Positions 55,753 through 64,000 of a DNA stretch of 64,000 nucleotides are shown one piece after another (the stretch's first letter is position 1; every line of letters begins with the position of its first letter). The translations under genes were made by a program, and so were the position numbers. The notes beneath the pieces are model-generated. The model was not told the origin of the DNA. It did not search any database and worked only from the letters and a program-made list of their open reading frames with translations. Source of the DNA: Streptomyces seoulensis. GTDB lineage: Bacteria; Actinomycetota; Actinomycetes; Streptomycetales; Streptomycetaceae. The DNA is taken from the NCBI RefSeq assembly GCF_022846655.1, contig NZ_AP025667.1, forward strand, positions 5,307,001 through 5,371,000. Direction: 5' to 3'.

Positions 55753-57393
55753 GTGAGCACCCTCTACGCGCGTCACAAGCGCACCACCCTCGTCATCGCC
55801 ACCGCCGTCGCCGCCGGTGCGCTCCTCTCCACGGGCCTGTCCTCCAGCGCCAGCGCCGAGGCCAGCGCCAAGCCGCTGGCCGGCGCCCCGACCCTGCTGT
55901 CGGCCTCGGCCCGCACCACGCTGATCCAGCAGGCGCAGTCCGACGCGCCCGAGACCGCCCAGCGCATAGGTCTCGGCGCCAAGGAGAAGCTGGTCGCGAG
56001 AGACGTCGTCAAGGATGTCGACGGCACCGTCCACACCCGCTACGAGCGCACCTACGCGGGCCTGCCGGTCCTCGGCGGCGACCTCGTGGTGCACACCGCC
56101 AGGTCCGGCAAGGCCGAGGGCGTCACCAAGGCCACCAAGTCGGCCATCAAGGTGGCCTCGCTGAAGCCGCAGATCACCCCGGCCAAGGCGGAGAAGCAGG
56201 CCGTCGGCGCCGCGAAGACGCTCGGCTCCGCCAAGACCGAGGCGGACGGCGCCCGCAAGGTGATCTGGGCCGGCTCCGGCAAGCCCGTCCTCGCCTACGA
56301 GACGATCGTCGGCGGCTTCCAGGACGACGGCACCCCGAACCAGCTCCACGTCATCACCGACGCCGCCACGGGCAAGAAGCTCTTCGAGTACCAGGGCATC
56401 GAGAACGCGACCGGCAAGACGCTGTACTCCGGCACGGTCACCCTCAACTCCGTGCAGTCGGGCTCGACGTACCAGCTCACCGACAGCGCCCGGGGCAGCC
56501 ACAAGACCTACAACCTGGCCCGCAAGACGTCCGGCACGGGCACTCTGGTGGCCAGCACCACCAACGTGTTCGGCACCGGCACCGCCTCCAGCTCCTCCTC
56601 CGACCAGACCGCGGCCGCCGACGCCGCCTACGGCGCGGCGCAGACCTGGGACTTCTACAAGAACACTTTCGGCCGCAGCGGCATCAAGAACAACGGCGTC
56701 GGCGCCTACTCCCGCGTCCACTACGGCAACGCCTACGTGAACGCGTTCTGGGACGACTCCTGCTTCTGCATGACCTACGGCGACGGCTCCGGCAACGTCG
56801 ACCCGCTGACCTCGCTGGACGTGGCCGGCCACGAGATGAGCCACGGCGTCACCTCCAACACCGCGGGCCTGAACTACTCGGGCGAGTCCGGCGGCCTGAA
56901 CGAGGCCACGTCCGACATCTTCGGCACCGGCGTGGAGTTCTACGCCAACAACGCCTCCGACCCCGGTGACTACCTCATCGGCGAGAAGATCGACATCAAC
57001 GGCGACGGCACCCCGCTGCGCTACATGGACAAGCCGAGCAAGGACGGCGGCTCGGCGGACTACTGGTCCTCCTCGGTCGGCAACCTGGACGTGCACTACT
57101 CGTCCGGCATCGCCAACCACTTCTTCTTCCTGCTGGCCGAGGGCAGCGGGGCGAGGACGATCAACGGGGTGTCCTACAACTCCCCCACGGCCAACGGCTC
57201 CACCCTCACCGGCATCGGCCGCGCCAAGGCGCTGCAGATCTGGTACAAGGCCCTGACCACGTACATGACCTCCACCACCAACTACAAGGCCGCCCGCACG
57301 GCGACCCTGAACGCGGCCACGGCGCTCTACGGCTCCGGCAGCGCCGAGTACAACGCGGTGGCGGCTGCCTGGACCGCCGTCAAGGTGAGCTGA
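55753..57393 (+). CDS. Secreted M4 zinc metalloprotease without P domain
   Basis: A 546-residue preproenzyme very like the preceding one. Signal peptide about 1-34 (ending SSSASA), propeptide about 45-210, M4 domain with GHEMSHG, GGLNEATSD and ANHFFFLLAEG. It ends directly after the catalytic domain, whereas its neighbour carries a P domain. Long runs around the active site (from YKNTFGRSGIKNNG to MDKPSKDG) are identical in both proteins, showing tandem duplication followed by gain or loss of the C-terminal domain. GTG start with AAGGAG six bases upstream. Probably nutrient or developmental protein degradation. Confidence 0.95.
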   Translation: MSTLYARHKRTTLVIATAVAAGALLSTGLSSSASAEASAKPLAGAPTLLSASARTTLIQQAQSDAPETAQRIGLGAKEKLVARDVVKDVDGTVHTRYERTYAGLPVLGGDLVVHTARSGKAEGVTKATKSAIKVASLKPQITPAKAEKQAVGAAKTLGSAKTEADGARKVIWAGSGKPVLAYETIVGGFQDDGTPNQLHVITDAATGKKLFEYQGIENATGKTLYSGTVTLNSVQSGSTYQLTDSARGSHKTYNLARKTSGTGTLVASTTNVFGTGTASSSSSDQTAAADAAYGAAQTWDFYKNTFGRSGIKNNGVGAYSRVHYGNAYVNAFWDDSCFCMTYGDGSGNVDPLTSLDVAGHEMSHGVTSNTAGLNYSGESGGLNEATSDIFGTGVEFYANNASDPGDYLIGEKIDINGDGTPLRYMDKPSKDGGSADYWSSSVGNLDVHYSSGIANHFFFLLAEGSGARTINGVSYNSPTANGSTLTGIGRAKALQIWYKALTTYMTSTTNYKAARTATLNAATALYGSGSAEYNAVAAAWTAVKVS

Positions 57394-57411
57394 CGTACCA
57401 GTAGTTGAGAC

Positions 57412-57451
57412 AGGGCGCCCCCTGGGAAGGTGATCTTCCGGGGGGCGCCCT
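57412..57451 (+). terminator. Strong hairpin after the second protease gene
   Basis: AGGGCGCCCCC pairs with GGGGGCGCCCT, and the inner GGAAG/CTTCC extends the stem. It starts 19 bases after the protease stop and ends only 13 bases before the DUF1990 start. Confidence 0.85.
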
Positions 57452-57464
57452 ACTCTTGTGACCC

Positions 57465-57986
57465 ATGTCCTCGGCGCCCTTCACCTACGAGCCGGTCGGT
57501 GCGACCCGCGACGACCTGGCCGTCTGCCCGCCCGGCTTCCACCACCTCTTCTCCCGCACCCGGATCGGCGAGGGTCCGGGGGTCTTCCGCCGGGCCACGG
57601 AGGCGGTCCTCACCTGGGAGATGCACCGCGCGATGGGCGTCGGCATGGACACCACCGCCGAGCGCGCGGCCCCCGGCACGGAGGTGACGGTCAACCTCGC
57701 CGGGGTGATCAAGGCCCCCTGCCGCGTCGTGTGGGCCACCGACGAGCCCCGCCGTGCCGGCTGGGCCTACGGCACCCTCCCCGGTCACCCCGAGCACGGC
57801 GAGGAAGCCTTCGTCGTCGACCGCACCGGCGACGGCACCGTCTGGCTCACGGTCGCGGCCTACAGCCGCCCGGCCAAGTGGTACACCCGCACCGCCGGCC
57901 CCGCCGCCCGAGCCCTCCAGCACGCCTACGCCCGCCGGTGCGGCGCCACCCTGAAGCGGCTGTGCGCCGACGAGGCCGAGGACTAG
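57465..57986 (+). CDS. DUF1990 family protein
   Basis: A 173-residue soluble protein with the DUF1990 pattern: FTYEPVGAT at the start, FHHLFSRTRIGEG, a central strand region ending in GWAYGTLPGHPEHGEEAFVV, and SRPAKWYTRTAGPAARALQ near the end. The family's function is unknown; the fold is thought to resemble lipid- or ligand-binding START-like proteins. No ribosome site is visible before ATG 57465, since the terminator hairpin ends 13 bases upstream, so the message may be leaderless. Convergent with the next gene. Confidence 0.88.
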   Translation: MSSAPFTYEPVGATRDDLAVCPPGFHHLFSRTRIGEGPGVFRRATEAVLTWEMHRAMGVGMDTTAERAAPGTEVTVNLAGVIKAPCRVVWATDEPRRAGWAYGTLPGHPEHGEEAFVVDRTGDGTVWLTVAAYSRPAKWYTRTAGPAARALQHAYARRCGATLKRLCADEAED

Positions 57987-57999
57987 GGCCGGACAGGCC

Positions 58000-58596
58000 C
58001 TAGAGGGTTTCCTCCACCAGGGCTCGCCGCACCGCGGGCTCCACGGCGGCGAGCGTGCTCCAGGAGGCTCCGCCGTCCAGCTTCTTCCACCTGCTGACCG
58101 GCCGCGCCTCCATGTCCACGGACGCGCTGCCGCCCTGTGTCGTGATGGTGACGCGCAGGGCCACGTCGACGCCGCCCACCGGCCCGTAGGTGAGGGCCAG
58201 CCTGCCGTGCGTGAACTCGGTGACCTCGCCGACGCGGGGTGCGGGAAGCTGCTTGAGGGCGTGCAGCACCGCGTCGGTCAGCCGGTAGGCCGTCGTACCG
58301 GGCGCGACCGGCACGTCGAGCCGCCGCACGCTCGGGACGCCGGCGGCCCGGGCGTCGAGCGTCAGCCCGTGGCGGGCGGCGGCGCGGACGGCGTGGAAGG
58401 TGCTCGACGTGTTCGCCACACACACGAACACCGCGCCCGCGACCGCGCCGACCCCCACACCCCGGAGCAGGGCCGCCGTCCAGTCGGCGGGGTCGTCCGC
58501 GATCAGCGCACCGGCGACGAAGCTGCCGAGGAGGAGCGTCACGGCCACCGCCGCGGGGGCGCTGCGCCGTACGGCCGCGAACCAGTAGCTGAACAT
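58000..58596 (-). CDS. Small membrane protein of unknown function
   Basis: A 198-residue protein I do not recognise. Two hydrophobic segments near residues 12-33 and 42-64 are followed by a soluble part of about 130 residues, predicted beta-rich, with SRWKKLDGG near the end. It probably sits in the membrane with the C-terminal part in the cytosol. ATG 58596 is chosen (AAAGGGA upstream); the frame stays open 16 codons further. Divergent from nothing nearby; its stop is 13 bp from the convergent DUF1990 gene. Confidence 0.75.
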   Translation of the reverse strand: MFSYWFAAVRRSAPAAVAVTLLLGSFVAGALIADDPADWTAALLRGVGVGAVAGAVFVCVANTSSTFHAVRAAARHGLTLDARAAGVPSVRRLDVPVAPGTTAYRLTDAVLHALKQLPAPRVGEVTEFTHGRLALTYGPVGGVDVALRVTITTQGGSASVDMEARPVSRWKKLDGGASWSTLAAVEPAVRRALVEETL

Positions 58597-58661
58597 CGGG
58601 GCTGAGTCCCTTTCCGCTGTCGGAGGGTGAACGATACGGGTCACCCTCCGACGGCGAACGC

Positions 58662-61280
58662 TCAGCGCAGCAGCACCCCGGCCGTCTCCACCGCCTCCCG
58701 CGGCGGCGCGGTCACCAGCCCCGTCTCCGCCGTGGAGGCGAGGAGGCGGTGGGCGGGGAGGATGCGGACGGTGTAGCCGAAGGGCCCGGTGCGGTCGAGG
58801 AAGAGCGGGCCCTCGTAGAGCCAGCGGCCGTCCAGGTCCGGGTTGCCGACCGGCTTCAGCGGGACCGTGCTCGCGTCCGTGATGCGGTCACCGGAGTCGA
58901 CGCGGCCGGAGACCACCTGCACCTCGACGTCGTCCGGGGTCAGCTCACCGAGCCCGACCCGCACCCGGAGGCCGACGCTGGAGCCCAGTTCCGCCGTGGC
59001 GGTCGGCGCGGTGGTCTCCAGGTGGTCGACGCTCACCCCGTGCCACGCCCCCCGCACCCGCGCCTTCCAGTCGGCCAGTTCACGCGCGGTGTCCGGGACG
59101 AGGGCGCGGTGGGCCTGCGCGGCCGGGGCGTAGAGCCGTTCGACGTACTCGCGGACCATGCGCCCGGCGAGCACCTTGGGGCCGAGCAGGGTGAGGGTCT
59201 GGCGGACCATCTCGATCCACCGGTCGGGCAGCGAGGCCCGGCCGCGCTCGTAGAAGCGCGCGGTGACCCGGCCCTCCAGCAGTTCGTACAGTGCGGCGGC
59301 CTCGATGTCGTCGCGCCGGTCGTGGTCGGTGGCCGCGCCGTCCGCCGTGGGGATGGCCCAGCCGAAGTCGGGCTGGAACCATTCGTCCCACCAGCCGTCC
59401 AGCACGGAGAGGTTGAGGCAGCCGTTGAGCGCGGCCTTCATCCCGGAGGTGCCGCACGCCTCCAGCGGGCGCAGGGGGTTGTTCAGCCAGATGTCGCAGC
59501 CGGGGTAGAGCTTCTGCGCCATCCCCATGCCGTAGTCGGGCAGGAACACGATCCGGTGCCGCACCCGCGGGTCGTCGGCGAACCGCACCAGTTCCTGGAC
59601 GAGCTTCTTGCCGCCGTCGTCCGCCGGGTGCGCCTTGCCCGCGACCACGATCTGCACCGGCCGCTGCGGATGCAGCAGCAGCTCGGTCAGCCGCTCCTTG
59701 TCCCGCAGCATCAGCGTGAGCCGCTTGTACGAGGGCACCCGCCGGGCGAACCCGATGGTCAGCACGTCGGGGTCGAGCACGCCGTCGATCCAGCCCAGCT
59801 CGGCGTCGGCCGCCCCGCGCTGCCGCCAGGAGGCGCGCAACCGGGACCGCACCTCCAGCACGAGCTGTTCGCGCAGGGTGCGGCGCAGCTCCCAGATCTC
59901 CTGGTCCGGGATCTCCGCGACCGCGTCCCAGCGCTCGGAGCCGCCGACGGTCAGCGCGTCCTCGGCCCGCTGCACGCCGAGCTGGCGGGAGCCGAGCCGC
60001 AGCACCTCGGGGGCGACCCAGGTCGGGGCGTGCACCCCGTTGGTGACCGAGGTGATCGGCACCTCCTCGGCGTCGAACCCCGGCCAGAGCCCGGCGAACA
60101 TCTCCCGGCTGACCTGCCCGTGCAGCAGCGACACCCCGTTGGCCCGCTGGGCCAGGCGCAGCCCCATGACGGCCATGTTGAAGAGGTTCGGCTCGCCGCC
60201 CGGATAGGTCTCGGTGCCCAGCGCCAGGACGCGGCGCGGGTCCAGGCCGGGCAGCTCGGCGTCGGGCCCGAAGTGCCGGGCGACCAGGTCCCGGTCGAAG
60301 CGGTCGATGCCCGCGGGGACGGGGGTGTGGGTGGTGAACACCGTCCCGGACCGCACGGTCTCCAGCGCCGGGTCGAAGTCGAGCCCCTGCTCGGCGAGTT
60401 CGGCGATGCGCTCCAGGCCGAGGAACCCGGCGTGCCCCTCGTTGGTGTGGAACACCTCGGGCGCCGCGTGCCCGGTGAGCCGGCAGTAGGTGCGCACGGC
60501 GCGGACACCTCCTATGCCGAGGAGCATCTCCTGCAGCAGCCGGTGCTCGCTGCCGCCACCGTAGAGCCGGTCGGTGACGCCGCGTTCGGCGGGGCCGTTC
60601 TCCTCCACGTCGGAGTCGAGCAGCAGCAGCGGGACCCGGCCGACCTGGGCGACCCAGATCCGGGCGTGCAGGGCGCGGCCGCCGGGCAGGGCCAGGGAGA
60701 CGCGGGCGGGGGTTCCGTCGTCCTCCTTGAGCTGGGTGAGGGGCAGCTCGTTGGGGTCGAGGACGGGGTAGTGCTCCTGCTGCCAGCCGTCGCGGGAGAG
60801 GGTCTGGCGGAAGTAGCCGTGCCGGTAGAGCAGCCCCACGCCGATCAGCGGGGCGCCCAGGTCGCTGGCCGCCTTGAGGTGGTCGCCGGCGAGGATGCCG
60901 AGGCCGCCGGAGTACTGGGGCAGCGCGGCGGTGATGCCGAACTCGGGCGAGAAGTACGCGACGGCGGCGGGCAGCCCGTCGCCCTGCTGCTGGTACCAGC
61001 GGTCTCCGCTCACATAGTCGTCGAGGTCGTCGGCGACCGCCGTCAGGCGGCGCAGGAAGCGCCGGTCCTGCGCCAGCTCGGCCAGCCGGGCGGGGCTGAC
61101 CCGGCCCAGCAGCCGCACCGGGTCGCCCTCGGCGGCGGCCCAGTGCCCGGGGTCCACGGACTGGAACAGGTCGCGCGTCTCCGCATGCCAGGACCAGCGC
61201 AGGTTGCGCGCCAGGTCGCTGAGCGGCCGGAGTGGTTCGGGGAGAACTGGACGGACGGTGAACCGACGGATCGCCTTCAC
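58662..61280 (-). CDS. glgP: Alpha-glucan phosphorylase
   Basis: An 872-residue enzyme of the GlgP/MalP family, short actinobacterial type with an N-terminal DUF3417 domain (about 10-120, RNLRWSWHAETRDLF). It releases glucose-1-phosphate from glycogen with phosphate. Family segments: YFSPEFGI, QYSGGLGILAGDHLK, FHTNEGHAGFL, VTNGVHAPTW, and the PLP lysine in EACGTSGMKAALNG. A C-terminal beta-domain follows residue 760. GTG start with GAGGTGG upstream, divergent from glgE, with which it shares glucan substrate. Confidence 0.95.
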   Translation of the reverse strand: MKAIRRFTVRPVLPEPLRPLSDLARNLRWSWHAETRDLFQSVDPGHWAAAEGDPVRLLGRVSPARLAELAQDRRFLRRLTAVADDLDDYVSGDRWYQQQGDGLPAAVAYFSPEFGITAALPQYSGGLGILAGDHLKAASDLGAPLIGVGLLYRHGYFRQTLSRDGWQQEHYPVLDPNELPLTQLKEDDGTPARVSLALPGGRALHARIWVAQVGRVPLLLLDSDVEENGPAERGVTDRLYGGGSEHRLLQEMLLGIGGVRAVRTYCRLTGHAAPEVFHTNEGHAGFLGLERIAELAEQGLDFDPALETVRSGTVFTTHTPVPAGIDRFDRDLVARHFGPDAELPGLDPRRVLALGTETYPGGEPNLFNMAVMGLRLAQRANGVSLLHGQVSREMFAGLWPGFDAEEVPITSVTNGVHAPTWVAPEVLRLGSRQLGVQRAEDALTVGGSERWDAVAEIPDQEIWELRRTLREQLVLEVRSRLRASWRQRGAADAELGWIDGVLDPDVLTIGFARRVPSYKRLTLMLRDKERLTELLLHPQRPVQIVVAGKAHPADDGGKKLVQELVRFADDPRVRHRIVFLPDYGMGMAQKLYPGCDIWLNNPLRPLEACGTSGMKAALNGCLNLSVLDGWWDEWFQPDFGWAIPTADGAATDHDRRDDIEAAALYELLEGRVTARFYERGRASLPDRWIEMVRQTLTLLGPKVLAGRMVREYVERLYAPAAQAHRALVPDTARELADWKARVRGAWHGVSVDHLETTAPTATAELGSSVGLRVRVGLGELTPDDVEVQVVSGRVDSGDRITDASTVPLKPVGNPDLDGRWLYEGPLFLDRTGPFGYTVRILPAHRLLASTAETGLVTAPPREAVETAGVLLR

Positions 61281-61699
61281 ATTCCACCTCGGACGCGTCG
61301 CATGGTGAGACGCACGGCGCTGTACGTCTCGTCGTCATTGTCGACGGTAGTGGTTACCGGGGCGTCAGTGGGGACGCATCCGGGTGAAGCGGTCCGAACA
61401 TGGCCCATCCGGTACGTAGGAGACGGGGCGTGGACGAGGGGCGCCCGGTGCGCGAGCGCCCGGATTTGGCCGAACCCCGCCGGAGCGGAGGGAGTCAAGG
61501 CGCCGGGGGCGGGAATCCGGGAGGAGGGGCCGGTCTTGTCCGGGGACGTACGCGCGAGTAGTTAACAAAGTGCCGGATTGCCCACCCGAACCGGATGGGA
61601 AGGCTCACCCGGTACGACCCCGCAGGCACCACAGCACCGCAGCAGGACCCATCTCCCGCACACCCGCCCACACAGATGTCGACGCGGACAGGAGCGGTC
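61281..61699. other. Divergent intergenic region between glgP and glgE
   Basis: A 419 bp region that should hold promoters for both genes. The clearest candidate is the sequence at 61536-61564 on the plus strand. GGAGCGG at 61691-61697 is the glgE ribosome site. I see no small gene or riboswitch. Confidence 0.6.
61536..61564 (+). promoter_or_regulatory. Candidate housekeeping promoter for glgE-treS
   Basis: TTGTCC and TAGTTA are separated by exactly 17 bases, about 136 bases before glgE. Both hexamers are near the -35 and -10 consensus but inexact. Confidence 0.35.

Positions 61700-64000
<2,301 letters not shown>

Overview
The window is high-GC actinobacterial DNA, almost certainly from a Streptomyces. 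It has dense coding with strong GC3 bias, many GTG starts, GGAGG-type ribosome sites, and a GlgE-TreS/GlgP/GlgX alpha-glucan neighbourhood beside a pierisin-like ADP-ribosyltransferase, a gene set I associate with Streptomyces chromosomes.

Bases 1-36537 (all minus strand) are one large nonribosomal peptide synthetase (NRPS) operon entering at proB and running off the left edge. In order of transcription: proB, proA, a PLP aminotransferase, an MbtH protein, two ABC half-exporters, an aminoglycoside-phosphotransferase-fold protein, a C-PCP-TE protein, a small thioesterase-like protein, a free A-PCP protein, an A-PCP-C-A-PCP protein, two SyrP/TauD-type Fe(II)/2-oxoglutarate oxygenases, then NRPSs of type C*-A-MT-PCP-C, C-A-PCP-C-PCP, A-PCP-C and half-C-A-PCP-C (cut by the window edge). 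Most junctions are 4-base ATGA/GTGA overlaps and none exceeds about 70 bp. Adenylation pockets read by eye predict Glu (in the A domain interrupted by an FkbM methyltransferase), a Val-like residue and Ser; four others do not match a code I know well. Two modules lack an A domain, and three condensation domains are catalytically degraded. With dedicated proBA genes the system looks like a peptide pathway that makes or modifies a glutamate/glutamate-semialdehyde-derived residue. I cannot name its product and it may be undescribed.

Bases 36538-43424 hold conserved chromosomal genes: a GH25 lysozyme-like enzyme, a two-EF-hand protein, a GNAT acetyltransferase, a ScARP-like guanine ADP-ribosyltransferase, a HATPase anti-sigma-like protein, an enoyl-CoA hydratase and two tandem L,D-transpeptidases of identical length.

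Bases 43662-53150 (plus strand) carry glgX and two consecutive heterodimeric ABC exporter pairs; the second pair has one fully degenerate ATP site. Bases 53464-57393 are two tandem secreted M4 metalloproteases sharing an upstream bipartite element. Bases 57465-58596 hold a DUF1990 protein and a small membrane protein. Bases 58662-64000 contain divergent glgP and glgE-treS (treS cut by the right edge), the alpha-glucan/trehalose cycle. No tRNA, rRNA, CRISPR or insertion sequence was seen.
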